The translations under genes were made by a program, and so were the position numbers. 64,000 bases of DNA from Lachnospiraceae bacterium (lineage in GTDB: Bacteria > Bacillota > Clostridia > Lachnospirales > Lachnospiraceae): positions 182,788-246,787 of the forward strand of contig JAKSPC010000001.1 of assembly GCA_024405155.1 (NCBI GenBank), in the 5' to 3' direction. The notes under the pieces were generated by a model. That model had not been told where the DNA came from and made no database searches. It saw only the letters and a program-made list of their open reading frames with translations. This document shows positions 44,841-54,485 of the stretch, piece by piece (position 1 is the stretch's first letter; every line of letters begins with the position of its first letter).

Positions 44841-46952
44841 ATGGCAAGAGAATATCCGCTTGAACGAACCCGTAATATCGGGATCATGGCTCACATCGAT
44901 GCAGGCAAGACCACACTGAGTGAGCGTATCCTCTATTATACGGGAATCAATTACAAAATCGGCGATACCCACGAAGGCACTGCCACCATGGACTGGATGG
45001 AGCAGGAGCAGGAGCGTGGTATCACCATCACGTCAGCTGCGACCACATGCCACTGGACCAGACACAAGTTCATGAAGGTGGATCCCAATGCGAAAGAGCA
45101 CAGGATCAACATCATCGACACTCCCGGTCACGTGGATTTCACGGTCGAGGTAGAACGTTCTCTCCGCGTGCTGGACGGCGCTGTAGGCGTGTTCTGCGCG
45201 AAGGGCGGCGTTGAGCCTCAGTCCGAGAACGTATGGAGACAGGCTGACACCTACAACGTACCCAGAATGGCATTCATCAATAAGATGGACATCCTCGGCG
45301 CGAACTTTTTCGGTGCAGTTGACCAGATCCGTACACGTCTGGGAAAGAACGCCATCATCACCCAGCTTCCCATCGGAAAGGAAGATACCTTCAAGGGCAT
45401 CATCGATCTTTTCGAAATGAAGGCTTACATCTACAACGATGAAAAGGGCGATGACGTATCGATCATCGACATCCCCGACGACATGAAGGACGATGCCGAA
45501 ATGTACCGTGAAGAGCTCGTGGAGAAGATCTGCGAACTGGATGACGATCTGACGGAGAAATTCCTGAACGGAGAGGAGCCCTCGGAGGCAGAGCTTAAGA
45601 AAGCTCTCAGAAAGGGCTGCTGCGAGTGTACCGCTATCCCGGTATGCTGCGGTTCCGCCTACAGGAACAAGGGCGTACAGAAGCTTCTGGATGCCATCAT
45701 TGATTTCATGCCGTCACCTCTGGACATCCCGTCGATCGAAGGCACTGACCTGGAAGGTAATCCCGTAAAGAGACATTCTTCTGATGATGAGCCCTTTGCA
45801 GCCCTTGCTTTCAAGATCATGACAGATCCCTTCGTAGGAAAGCTGGCATATTTCAGAGTGTATTCCGGTACGGTGAATTCCGGTTCCTACATCCTTAACG
45901 CCACCAAGGGCAAGAAGGAGAGAGTCGGACGTATCCTGCAGATGCACGCCAACAAGCGTACCGAACTGGAAAAATGCTATTCCGGCGATATCGCGGCAGC
46001 CGTAGGCTTCAAGTTTACCGGTACCGGCGATACCATCTGCGATGAGCAGGCACCCGTGATCCTTGAATCCATGGAGTTCCCGGAGCCCGTTATCGACGTG
46101 GCCATCGAGCCCAAGACCAAGGTTTCCCAGGGAAAGATGGCAGAGGCACTGGCTAAGCTTGCAGAGGAAGATCCTACCTTCCGTGCTTCCACCAACGCAG
46201 AAACAGGTCAGACCATTATCTCCGGCATGGGTGAGCTTCACCTGGAGATCATCGTTGACAGACTGCTTCGTGAATTCAACGTGGAAGCCAACGTAGGTGC
46301 TCCGCAGGTTGCATACAAGGAAACTCTGGCTAAGCCTGTAGACGTGGAAAGCAAGTACGTGAAGCAGTCAGGCGGTAAGGGACAGTACGGACATTGTAAA
46401 GTCAAGTTCGAGCCCATGGACGCCAACGGCGAGGTCACTTATACGTTTGAATCCACTGTTGTGGGCGGTTCGATCCCCAAGGAATACATTCCGGCCATCG
46501 ACAGCGGTATTCAGGATGCCATGAAGGCAGGCCCGCTGGGCGGATTCCCCGTTCTCGGCGTGCACGCCAACGTATACGACGGAAGCTACCACGAGGTGGA
46601 CTCCTCCGAAATGGCATTCCATATTTCCGGTTCTCTGGCTCTTAAGGATGCCATGCAGAAGGCAGGCTCCGTACTGCTTGAGCCCATCATGAAGGTAGAG
46701 ATCACCACCCCCGAGGATTATCTGGGTGACGTGATCGGTGACGTGAACTCACGCCGCGGCCGTATCGAGGGCATGGATGAAGTAGGAAACGGCAGACTGG
46801 TGAAGTCTTACGTTCCTCTTGCGGAAATGTTCGGATACTCCACAGACCTTCGTTCCAAGACACAGGGACGCGGAAACTATTCCATGTTCTTTGATCATTA
46901 TGAGACCGTTCCGAAGAACGTTCAGGAGAAAGTTCTGAAGGACCGCAAATGA
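44841..46952 (+). CDS. fusA: Elongation factor G
   Basis: The 703-residue GTPase has G1 [10 protein letters not shown]2/G3 [12 protein letters not shown] and DTPGHVDF, and G4 NKMD, followed by EF-G domains II-V ([20 protein letters not shown]-like [15 protein letters not shown], and [11 protein letters not shown]). It drives translocation on the ribosome. It lies 24 bases after rpsG. Confidence 0.98.
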   Translation: MAREYPLERTRNIGIMAHIDAGKTTLSERILYYTGINYKIGDTHEGTATMDWMEQEQERGITITSAATTCHWTRHKFMKVDPNAKEHRINIIDTPGHVDFTVEVERSLRVLDGAVGVFCAKGGVEPQSENVWRQADTYNVPRMAFINKMDILGANFFGAVDQIRTRLGKNAIITQLPIGKEDTFKGIIDLFEMKAYIYNDEKGDDVSIIDIPDDMKDDAEMYREELVEKICELDDDLTEKFLNGEEPSEAELKKALRKGCCECTAIPVCCGSAYRNKGVQKLLDAIIDFMPSPLDIPSIEGTDLEGNPVKRHSSDDEPFAALAFKIMTDPFVGKLAYFRVYSGTVNSGSYILNATKGKKERVGRILQMHANKRTELEKCYSGDIAAAVGFKFTGTGDTICDEQAPVILESMEFPEPVIDVAIEPKTKVSQGKMAEALAKLAEEDPTFRASTNAETGQTIISGMGELHLEIIVDRLLREFNVEANVGAPQVAYKETLAKPVDVESKYVKQSGGKGQYGHCKVKFEPMDANGEVTYTFESTVVGGSIPKEYIPAIDSGIQDAMKAGPLGGFPVLGVHANVYDGSYHEVDSSEMAFHISGSLALKDAMQKAGSVLLEPIMKVEITTPEDYLGDVIGDVNSRRGRIEGMDEVGNGRLVKSYVPLAEMFGYSTDLRSKTQGRGNYSMFFDHYETVPKNVQEKVLKDRK

Positions 46953-46972
46953 TCCCGAAACATCAATAATAC

Positions 46973-47001
46973 TTGAAAAATCGGGAAACTTCGCTTATAA
47001 T
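46973..47001 (+). promoter_or_regulatory. Promoter of tuf
   Basis: TTGAAA at 46973-46978 and a perfect TATAAT at 46996-47001 are 17 bp apart, giving tuf its own strong promoter within the str cluster. Confidence 0.8.
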
Positions 47002-47071
47002 GTGAAAGATTGATTTGAAAACTTTTTTAACGCGTAACTAATTACTTAATTTTTACCAGGAGGAAACTATA

Positions 47072-48283
47072 ATGGCAAAGGCTAAATTCGAAAGAACCAA
47101 ACCCCATTGCAACATCGGTACCATCGGCCACGTTGACCATGGTAAAACAACTCTTACCGCAGCCATCACAAAGACTCTTGCAGCAAGAGAAGGTCTTGGC
47201 GCAGCAGTAGCATTCGATATGATCGATAAGGCTCCTGAAGAGAGAGAAAGAGGAATCACCATCAACTCTGCACACGTAGAGTACGAGACCAAGAAGAGAC
47301 ACTACGCACACGTTGACTGCCCCGGCCATGCTGACTATGTAAAGAACATGATCACCGGTGCTGCACAGATGGATGGCGCTATCCTCGTAGTAGCTGCTAC
47401 CGACGGTGTTATGGCTCAGACCCGTGAGCACATCCTTCTTTCCCGTCAGGTTGGCGTTCCCTACATCGTAGTATTCATGAACAAGTGCGATGCAGTTGAC
47501 GATCCCGAGCTTCTTGAGCTGGTTGAGATGGAGATCAGAGACCTTCTTAACGAGTACGAGTTCCCGGGCGATGACATCCCCGTAATTCAGGGTTCTGCTT
47601 ACAACGCTCTTCATGCTGATGATGAAGGCACTGACCCCGATGGAAAGTGGCAGGATAAGATCATTGAGCTCATGGACGCTGTTGATTCCTACATTCCGGA
47701 TCCGCTTCGTGAGACCGATAAGCCCTTCCTTATGCCTGTTGAGGACGTATTCACCATCACCGGTCGTGGTACCGTTGCTACCGGCCGTGTAGAGCGTGGC
47801 GTTCTTCACCTCAATGATCCCCTTGAGATCGTTGGTGTATCCGAAGAGACCGGCAAGACCGTTGCTACCGGTATCGAGATGTTCCGTAAGCTCCTTGACG
47901 AGGCTCAGGCTGGTGATAACATCGGTGTACTTCTTCGTGGTATCAACCGTGACCAGATCGAGCGTGGCCAGGTTCTCTGCAAACCCGGTTCAGTTAAGTG
48001 CTACAAGCACTTCCAGGGTCAGGTATACGTTCTGACCAAGGATGAGGGCGGCCGTCATACTCCTTTCTTCAATCACTATCGTCCCCAGTTCTACTTCAGA
48101 ACAACTGACGTTACCGGTGAGTGCACTCTTCCCGAGGGAACCGAAATGTGCATGCCTGGTGATAACGTAGAGATGGACGTTCAGCTGATCCACCCCATCG
48201 CTATGGAGAAGGGTCTTCGTTTCGCTATTCGTGAAGGCGGACGTACCGTAGGTTCAGGCAGAGTTATCGAGATCTTTGATTGA
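47072..48283 (+). CDS. tuf: Elongation factor Tu
   Basis: The 403-residue EF-Tu starts [20 protein letters not shown] and has [35 protein letters not shown] and the domain II/III motifs [13 protein letters not shown] and FREGG-like [13 protein letters not shown]. It delivers aminoacyl-tRNA to the ribosome. A short insertion around [14 protein letters not shown] makes it slightly longer than the 394-400 norm. AGGAGG precedes the ATG. Confidence 0.98.
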   Translation: MAKAKFERTKPHCNIGTIGHVDHGKTTLTAAITKTLAAREGLGAAVAFDMIDKAPEERERGITINSAHVEYETKKRHYAHVDCPGHADYVKNMITGAAQMDGAILVVAATDGVMAQTREHILLSRQVGVPYIVVFMNKCDAVDDPELLELVEMEIRDLLNEYEFPGDDIPVIQGSAYNALHADDEGTDPDGKWQDKIIELMDAVDSYIPDPLRETDKPFLMPVEDVFTITGRGTVATGRVERGVLHLNDPLEIVGVSEETGKTVATGIEMFRKLLDEAQAGDNIGVLLRGINRDQIERGQVLCKPGSVKCYKHFQGQVYVLTKDEGGRHTPFFNHYRPQFYFRTTDVTGECTLPEGTEMCMPGDNVEMDVQLIHPIAMEKGLRFAIREGGRTVGSGRVIEIFD

Positions 48284-48310
48284 TCTTAACTCATAAGAAC
48301 TTGACACCAG

Positions 48311-48340
48311 AAGAGCCGGAGCTTTTGCTCCGGCTCTTTT
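48311..48340 (+). terminator. Terminator after tuf
   Basis: AAGAGCCGGAGC (48311-48322) pairs perfectly with GCTCCGGCTCTT (48327-48338) around TTTT, followed by T residues. Confidence 0.92.
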
Positions 48341-48361
48341 CTTACGGTTCTCTTACTTTGC

Positions 48362-48390
48362 TGTACACTTGTCTGCAGCTGTGATATAAA
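48362..48390 (+). promoter_or_regulatory. Promoter of the secreted protein gene
   Basis: TGTACA at 48362-48367 and TATAAA at 48385-48390 are 17 bp apart, with TG two bases before the -10 (extended -10). Confidence 0.5.
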
Positions 48391-48433
48391 ATAAACGAAT
48401 TATTATCTCTTATCATGGGAGGGTATGTATCTG

Positions 48434-49330
48434 ATGAAAAAAATGAAAAAGATCACAGTATTGCTTCTGTCGGTCATCATGACTTTAGGCCTGGTATCTC
48501 CTGCTTTCGCAGTGATCGGTCCGGTCAACGTCAACTGGAGCAATCTGTCGCTTTCCCGGGGCGGCACCATCAGCTTTCAGATGGATCTGGCCGACAACGG
48601 CATTCAGCTGGTTCCCCATTACTATGAGGTCAGCATGGATATCATGACAAACGGTGGATGGCGCTCAAACTATCGTCATTTCAATATCAGCAGCAGCAGT
48701 TTCAAGGTCACGGAAGAGATCAACTATACCGTGGTCGGTATCTATAAGTTCCGTGTCACCTGTCATTTCGTGGGAGGCCTTGTATCCGTGCAGTCCCAGG
48801 ATTCCGATACCTGCACCGTCACGGCGGATGACATCGTACCGCCCACACCCGATGACAGAGACCATACAGGTCCCGGCGGCGGAAATTACAATCCCACCAG
48901 CGGCGGCCCCGGCTCCTCTTCGTCGGCACCTTCCGCATCGGGAAAATCCCAGTGGTATCAGAATCCCACCACAAAGAAATGGTACTATGCCGCAACCACA
49001 GGCACGTGGCTTAAGAACACCTGGTATTTCATAAACAATAACTGGTATTATTTTGATAATGACTGCAGCATGCATACCGGCTGGCTTTCGCTGGGAGGTT
49101 ACTGGTATTATCTGCACCCGGTAGAGGCACCGGAAGGGCATCGCGCGGCCGGTTTTGCCAAGATCGACGGAAAATGGTATTATTTCGATCCCGGAACGGG
49201 GATCATGCAGACGGGCGTAGTAGCAGTAGGCGGATATATCTACTGCATGGATGCTTCCGGTGCAATGCTCATGAATGAAGGAACGCCTGACGGTCATTTC
49301 TACGACGGAGAAGGACATCGTATCAGATAA
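48434..49330 (+). CDS. Secreted protein with choline/glucan-binding type cell-wall repeats
   Basis: I start at ATG 48434 because GGAGG (48418-48422) is too close to the ATG at 48425. The 298-residue product has a signal peptide (about residues 1-26, ending SPAFA), then an all-beta region (27-130) and a Pro/Gly/Ser linker. At least four aromatic repeats of the CW-binding type follow: SQWYQNPTTKKWYYAATTG, NTWYFINNNWYYFDND, GGYWYYLHP and DGKWYYFDPGTGIMQTG. It is probably exported and held non-covalently on the wall. The next gene encodes a membrane phosphatase 13 bases away. Confidence 0.85.
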   Translation: MKKMKKITVLLLSVIMTLGLVSPAFAVIGPVNVNWSNLSLSRGGTISFQMDLADNGIQLVPHYYEVSMDIMTNGGWRSNYRHFNISSSSFKVTEEINYTVVGIYKFRVTCHFVGGLVSVQSQDSDTCTVTADDIVPPTPDDRDHTGPGGGNYNPTSGGPGSSSSAPSASGKSQWYQNPTTKKWYYAATTGTWLKNTWYFINNNWYYFDNDCSMHTGWLSLGGYWYYLHPVEAPEGHRAAGFAKIDGKWYYFDPGTGIMQTGVVAVGGYIYCMDASGAMLMNEGTPDGHFYDGEGHRIR

Positions 49331-49343
49331 GTCCGGAGGAAAC

Positions 49344-51728
49344 ATGTCTACTTATTTACAGTTACTTGCAGCGGGAATGGTTGCCGTGGTCCTGTCCGTG
49401 GGCTTCTATTTCCTGCAGAAAAAGACAAAATTCGGTGATCTTCCCTTTATGGCGCAGCAGGTCATCATCGGCATCTTCTTTGGCGGTGCCGCCGTTCTGG
49501 GTACGGAATTCGGCATCCGGATGAACGGCGCACAGGTCAACGCCCGTGATGCTGCCGTGATCTCTGCCGGGCTTGTGTTCGGCGGGCCCGCAGGCATCAT
49601 TGCAGGTCTGATCGGCGGTATCGAGCGATGGTTTGCCGTATACTGGGGCGTGGGTACGTTCACCAGAACGGCATGCTCTGTTTCCACCATCCTTGCCGGC
49701 CTCTTTACGGCACTTCTCAGGAAATACATTTTTGATGACGATACGCCCAAATCAGAGCTGGGGCTCCTTTCCGGTCTGGCCGTGGAAGTGTTCCATATGA
49801 TGATGGTGTTCCTCACCAACCTGAATGAGCCCTTAAAGGCGCTGGATGTGATCCGTGCCTGCACGTTCCCCATGGTCATTGTGAACTCTTTGTCCGTGTT
49901 TGCGGCAGTGCTGGTGGTCACCATCCTTCGGGAAGGACCGGAAAATCTGCTGGAGGATTCCAAAACCATTACGGCAAAGATCGTTCGCCGTCTTCTTTTC
50001 GTCATCATATCGGCTTTCTGCCTGACGCTTGCTTTTACGTACGTATTCCAGGGGAAGGTATCCGACAGCCGGACCACGTCAGACCTTAAGACCAGTCTCA
50101 ATGACATTCAGGCGGATATCGATGACGAGTCTGACCGGAACCTGGTAAGAAAAGCCAGAGAAGTGGCGACCTACGTGAACAGCAATTCCACTATGGAGGA
50201 ACTTCAGGAGATCGCGGAAAGTTTTGAGATCACGGAGATCAACGTGGTGGATCAGCGTGGCATCATCGTTTCCTCTACAAGGCCGGATTATATCGGTTTC
50301 GATATGGGAAGCGGAGATCAGGCCAGGGAATTCCTTATTCTGCTTACCGGCATCCGTATGGATTACGTGCAGGATTTTCAGCGCATCACAAAAGATGCCA
50401 GCCAGCGGATGAAGTATGCCGGCGTCGTGTGCGGCGGCGGATTCCTGCAGGTGGGATATGATTCGGAGCGCTTTCATGAGGATCTGGCTGCAAACACGGC
50501 AGAACTTACCGTAAACCGCCATATCGGCGAAAACGGCTACGTCGCCATTGAGGATACCAATGGCATCGTGTATCAGTCGCTTAAGGACGTGATCGCGGAG
50601 AGCCCGCAGTATACAAAGATGCGCGCGGAAGTAAAAGGCGTTGACAGCTTTGTCATGTATGCCATTAAGGAAGGATACTACATCTTTGCAGTGGTTCCCG
50701 TATATCAGGCCAATATGTACCGCGACATGGAACTGTACTTAAGTGCCTTTATTGAGATCCTGCTGTTTGCGGCACTGTTCATCGTGCTGTATCTCATCAT
50801 CAAGTCTCAGGTCGTTGACAGCATACGAAAGGTGAACGAGTCCATGAAAAAGATCACCAACGGTGACCTGGAGGAGCGTGTTGAAGTCCGAAATGCTTCG
50901 GAGTTCTCCAAGTTGTCCGATGGCATCAACCACATGGTGGATCGTCTGAAAGAGTTTATCGCCGAGGCAGCGGCAAGGCTCAAAAAAGACCTGGATACGG
51001 CCGAAAAGATCCAGAGGGCCGTTCTTCCTACGGAACTAGCCTCCCGCAGGCCTCATGAGGAACTGGACATCTATGCGCTGATGGATCCCGCCAAGGAAGT
51101 GGGCGGTGATTTCTACGACACCTACTGGGTGGATAAAGACGAAAAAGTGCTTTCCATCATGATCTCCGACGTATCCGGAAAAGGTATCCCCGGTGCCATG
51201 TTTATGATGCGGGCGAAGACCATGATGAAGTCTCTGGTAGAACAGGGACTGGACGTGGCGGAAGTGTTTGAAAAGGTAAACGAGGGACTCTGCGAAGGAA
51301 ACGATGCGGACATGTTCGTTACCAGCTGGCTTGGCTTCGTATATATGGAGACCGGTCACGTGGAGTACGTGAACGCAGGCCACAATCCGCCGCTGATCCG
51401 CCATGCGGGGCAGCAGTACGAATACCTGAAGGGAAAGCCCGGCTTCGTTCTTGCCGGAATGGAGGGAATGAAGTACAAGAAGCAGGAATTCGACGTGGAG
51501 CCCGGCTCTGTCATCTACCTGTATACGGACGGCGCACCGGAAGCACACAACGCAAAGAAGGAACTGTTCGGTGAGGAAAGGCTGCGCGACAGTCTGAACC
51601 GCAACATCGGAAAGACCATGAAGGAGACATGCATCAACGTGAAGCTGGATATCGATCACTTTGCGGACGGTGTGGATCAGTTCGATGACATCACCATGCT
51701 GGCGCTTAAGCTGAACGAAACTAACTAA
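49344..51728 (+). CDS. Membrane sensor with SpoIIE/RsbU-type PP2C phosphatase domain
   Basis: ATG 49344 follows CCGGAGGAA; 794 residues. The N-terminal 225 residues form a LytS-like five-helix membrane sensor (ARDAAVISAGLVFGGPAGIIAGLIGGIERW). One more helix leads to an outside sensing domain (about 250-465), a second helix (about 468-490) and a HAMP segment. The PP2C/SpoIIE domain (about 552-794) has GGDFYDTYWVDKDE, ISDVSGKGIPGAMFM, VNAGHNPPLI, YTDGAPEAHN and DDITMLAL, the acidic metal ligands. Such proteins dephosphorylate anti-sigma-factor antagonists; no partner gene is nearby. Confidence 0.9.
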   Translation: MSTYLQLLAAGMVAVVLSVGFYFLQKKTKFGDLPFMAQQVIIGIFFGGAAVLGTEFGIRMNGAQVNARDAAVISAGLVFGGPAGIIAGLIGGIERWFAVYWGVGTFTRTACSVSTILAGLFTALLRKYIFDDDTPKSELGLLSGLAVEVFHMMMVFLTNLNEPLKALDVIRACTFPMVIVNSLSVFAAVLVVTILREGPENLLEDSKTITAKIVRRLLFVIISAFCLTLAFTYVFQGKVSDSRTTSDLKTSLNDIQADIDDESDRNLVRKAREVATYVNSNSTMEELQEIAESFEITEINVVDQRGIIVSSTRPDYIGFDMGSGDQAREFLILLTGIRMDYVQDFQRITKDASQRMKYAGVVCGGGFLQVGYDSERFHEDLAANTAELTVNRHIGENGYVAIEDTNGIVYQSLKDVIAESPQYTKMRAEVKGVDSFVMYAIKEGYYIFAVVPVYQANMYRDMELYLSAFIEILLFAALFIVLYLIIKSQVVDSIRKVNESMKKITNGDLEERVEVRNASEFSKLSDGINHMVDRLKEFIAEAAARLKKDLDTAEKIQRAVLPTELASRRPHEELDIYALMDPAKEVGGDFYDTYWVDKDEKVLSIMISDVSGKGIPGAMFMMRAKTMMKSLVEQGLDVAEVFEKVNEGLCEGNDADMFVTSWLGFVYMETGHVEYVNAGHNPPLIRHAGQQYEYLKGKPGFVLAGMEGMKYKKQEFDVEPGSVIYLYTDGAPEAHNAKKELFGEERLRDSLNRNIGKTMKETCINVKLDIDHFADGVDQFDDITMLALKLNETN

Positions 51729-51729
51729 A

Positions 51730-51909
51730 GACAGCGGCCGGAGAACCGGATGCGAGCGCTTTGCGGAGGCTTTGTCATTTTCGAGTTTTCAAAAGCACGT
51801 AATAAGGCGGGGAGAGGGGTCCCCGCCTTTGCTTATGAAGTGCGTATTGAAAACGTAGAAAATAAAAGCCGGAGCAGCCAAGCGAGCAGCTGGATCTCCG
51901 GCCGTTGTC
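51730..51909. repeat. Structured intergenic element, copy C (about 180 bp)
   Basis: Outer arms GACAGCGGCCGGAGA (51730-51744) and TCTCCGGCCGTTGTC (51895-51909) pair over 14 of 15 bases, the exception being a wobble. Inner blocks TTTGCGGAGGCTTTG (from 51760) and GGAGCAGCC (51871-51879) match copies A and B; the middle arms are more diverged. The apex AAGGCGGGGA (51804-51813) with TCCCCGCCTT (51820-51829) is terminator-like. It separates two convergent genes. Confidence 0.75.
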
Positions 51910-51915
51910 CTGTAT

Positions 51916-53337
51916 TTATTTTTTGAGCAGCTCCTCGCCGGCGATGCCCGGTGTGGTCATGCCGATAGGTTCCATGATCCTGTCAAGGACATCCTCCATC
52001 AGGATTCCTTCCTCAAGAAGGATCTTCCGGATGGGCATTCCTGTCTTGATAGCTTTTTTGGCCGCTGCAGCCGCTTTCTTGTATCCTACATGCGGGCAGA
52101 TGGCAGTCACCACACCGACAGAGTTTGCCAGAAGCTCCGCGCAGCGGTCTTCATTGGCTGTAATACCGTCCACACAGTTGATAACGAAGGTGTTCACTGC
52201 GTTCTTAAGTTCGGAAAGCGACTTGAACAGGCAGTAATAAACGATGGGCTCAAAAGCATTCAGCTCCAGCTGACCGCCTTCGCAGGCCATGGCAATGGTC
52301 ACGTCATTGCCGATAATGTGATAGCATACCTGGCTCAGAACTTCCGGAATGACGGGGTTTACCTTGCCGGGCATGATAGAGGAACCGTTCTGACGGGAGG
52401 GAAGGCTGATCTCGCCGAAACCGCAGCGGGGACCTGAGGACATCAGGCGAAGGTCATTTGCCATCTTGGAAAGAGCTACGGCGAGGGATTTGAGAGCAGA
52501 AGAAATTGCTGAAAAAGAATCCAGGTGACAGGTACCGTCGATCACATCTTCTGCCTGCCGCAGATCCAGACCGGAAACCCCGGCGATCGCGGGAACGATC
52601 TCTTTAAAATACGTTTTATCTGCATTCAGACCGGTACCAATGGCTGTGCCGCCCATGTTGAGTTCCAGCATTTCGGGAATGATCTTATTCACACGGTCGA
52701 TGCTTCTTTTTACGGCAGTGGCATACGCGTGGAATTCCTGACCCAGACGGATGGGTACAGCGTCCTGCATCTGGGTGCGGCCCATCTTTAAAATGCCGTC
52801 GAACTCGCCGGCTTTCTTTTCCAGAGAATCCACCAGAATGAGAAGCTCTTTCTCAGCCTTTTTCCAAAGCTTATAAGTGGTCATTTTTCCTGCGGAGGGA
52901 ATGACGTCATTGGTGGACTGTCCGTAGTTGACGCTGTCGTTGGGATGAACAAGAGAATAGTCGCCGGGCTTTCCTCCGAGGAGCACATTTGCTCTGTTGG
53001 CAATGACTTCATTGGCGTTCATGTTGATAGAAGTGCCGGCACTTCCCTGCACGGGATCAACGATGAACTGATCGTGCAGATGGCCGTTGATGATCTCATC
53101 ACATGCCGCCTGAATGGCTTTCGAGCGTTCCGGCGTGAGGAGCCCTACTTTTTCATTGACCATAGCACAGGCTTTCTTGATCTCTGCCAGGGACTCGATC
53201 ATTTCCGGAGCGATATGCTCGCCGGTGATAGGGAAGTTCTCCGCACCTCGCAGAGACTGTACGCCGTAATAGGCATCTGCGGGGACCTGTCTTTCTCCGA
53301 TGGAATCCTCTTCAATTCTGTAATTTATGTCAGACAT
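51916..53337 (-). CDS. aspA: Aspartate ammonia-lyase
   Basis: ATG 53337 follows AGGAGGTG, giving 473 residues; the open frame extends 14 codons further without a site. The N-terminus YRIEEDSIGERQVPADAYYGVQSLRGAENFPIT closely matches E. coli AspA. GSAGTSINMNANEV, the QSTNDV segment, KMGRTQMQDAVP and the signature GSSIMPGKVNPVIPEV carry the fumarase/aspartase active site. It converts aspartate to fumarate and ammonia. It is divergent from a LysR regulator. Confidence 0.94.
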   Translation of the reverse strand: MSDINYRIEEDSIGERQVPADAYYGVQSLRGAENFPITGEHIAPEMIESLAEIKKACAMVNEKVGLLTPERSKAIQAACDEIINGHLHDQFIVDPVQGSAGTSINMNANEVIANRANVLLGGKPGDYSLVHPNDSVNYGQSTNDVIPSAGKMTTYKLWKKAEKELLILVDSLEKKAGEFDGILKMGRTQMQDAVPIRLGQEFHAYATAVKRSIDRVNKIIPEMLELNMGGTAIGTGLNADKTYFKEIVPAIAGVSGLDLRQAEDVIDGTCHLDSFSAISSALKSLAVALSKMANDLRLMSSGPRCGFGEISLPSRQNGSSIMPGKVNPVIPEVLSQVCYHIIGNDVTIAMACEGGQLELNAFEPIVYYCLFKSLSELKNAVNTFVINCVDGITANEDRCAELLANSVGVVTAICPHVGYKKAAAAAKKAIKTGMPIRKILLEEGILMEDVLDRIMEPIGMTTPGIAGEELLKK

Positions 53338-53377
53338 GAAACACCTCCTGAAATTATGGACATTGACTCTTGATTTC

Positions 53378-53406
53378 ATTGTATGGCGGGTCTATACTTA
53401 ATTCAA
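53378..53406 (-). promoter_or_regulatory. Promoter of aspA
   Basis: On the minus strand, TTGAAT (53401-53406) and TACAAT (53378-53383) are 17 bp apart. The AT-rich stretch at 53400-53435, shared with the LysR gene, is the likely LysR-binding region. Confidence 0.65.
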
Positions 53407-53448
53407 ATATTAAATAAATCGTATTTTATATAATTCAGAGGTTATGAT

Positions 53449-54387
53449 ATGTTCGAAAACATGGAGTACATCTACGAGGTTTATCAGGCGGGAAGCTTTT
53501 CCCAGGCGGCGAAAAAACTCTATATCAGTCAGCCTTCTTTAAGCGCTTCCGTAAAAAGGATCGAAGAGCGGGCGGGGTATCCCATTTTTGACAGGAGCAC
53601 CAAGCCTGTAGGCCTTACGGATTTCGGCAGAAAGTACGTGGATGCCATGATGCAGATCCGCAGCATCGAAGAAAATTTTGAAAAATATGCCGCGGATTAC
53701 GGAGAGCTGAAAACGGGAGAACTGAAAGTGGGCGGCACCAACCTGGTGGCTTCCATGGTGATGCCCAAATACATCCGACGCTTCACTTCGGAATACCCAA
53801 ACGTGGAAGTGGACCTGACCGAAGGGATCTCCTCCGACCTGGAGAGCCTCCTTTCCGACGGAAAACTGGACATGGTCATTGATTACACCGTTCCCGTGGG
53901 CGAAAATTTCGACAGCGCCAAAATCGAAGACGAGTATCTGATACTCACGGTGCCCCGTTCTTTTGCGGTGAACGACGGGTTGGAAAAGTACCGGCTGGAT
54001 ATTGAAAGCATCAAGGACGGCTCGTTTCCGGAAGGCAAGGTGCCGGCAGTGCCGCTGGAAAAATTTGCGGAGGTGCCTTTCGTGCTTCTGAAAAAGAAGA
54101 ACGATACCCATAAGCGTGCCGTTTCCATGTGCCAGGCGGTCGGATTCGTGCCGCGCTCCGTGTTCGTTTCTCCTCAGCAGACAACGGCCTACCACGTGTG
54201 CGCTTCGGGCATGGGGGCCGCCTTCGTAAGTTCCATCCTGCTCAGAGAGATCCAGGAATCACCGAACCTTTTTTACTACCGTCTGGATTTCGAAACGGCG
54301 CATCGGGAACTTTCCCTTCTCTGGAAAAAAGAACGCTACATCACCAGGGCCATGCAGGAATTTAAGCGAATCGTCACAGAAAGGTAA
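53449..54387 (+). CDS. LysR-family transcriptional regulator
   Basis: The 312-residue protein has the LysR winged helix (residues 1-62): YIYEVYQAGSFSQAAKKLYISQPSLSASVKRIEER, then the PXXLTDFGRKY extension. The effector domain starts near residue 88 (GELKVGGTNLVASMVMPKYI), with a typical C-terminal switch region. It is divergent from aspA and probably regulates it in response to an amino or dicarboxylic acid. AGAGG lies 7 bases before the ATG. Confidence 0.9.
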   Translation: MFENMEYIYEVYQAGSFSQAAKKLYISQPSLSASVKRIEERAGYPIFDRSTKPVGLTDFGRKYVDAMMQIRSIEENFEKYAADYGELKTGELKVGGTNLVASMVMPKYIRRFTSEYPNVEVDLTEGISSDLESLLSDGKLDMVIDYTVPVGENFDSAKIEDEYLILTVPRSFAVNDGLEKYRLDIESIKDGSFPEGKVPAVPLEKFAEVPFVLLKKKNDTHKRAVSMCQAVGFVPRSVFVSPQQTTAYHVCASGMGAAFVSSILLREIQESPNLFYYRLDFETAHRELSLLWKKERYITRAMQEFKRIVTER

Positions 54388-54409
54388 GAATCGGCGGAAC
54401 GCTGCGGTA

Positions 54410-54438
54410 TTGAAATGTATAGGAAACATTTGTATAAT
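54410..54438 (+). promoter_or_regulatory. Promoter of the DUF4145 membrane protein gene
   Basis: TTGAAA at 54410-54415 and a perfect TATAAT at 54433-54438 are 17 bp apart. Confidence 0.75.
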
Positions 54439-54485
54439 TAGGCTGTATCGGTGGATAGTATATCCAGCAGAAATCGGAGGGTACT

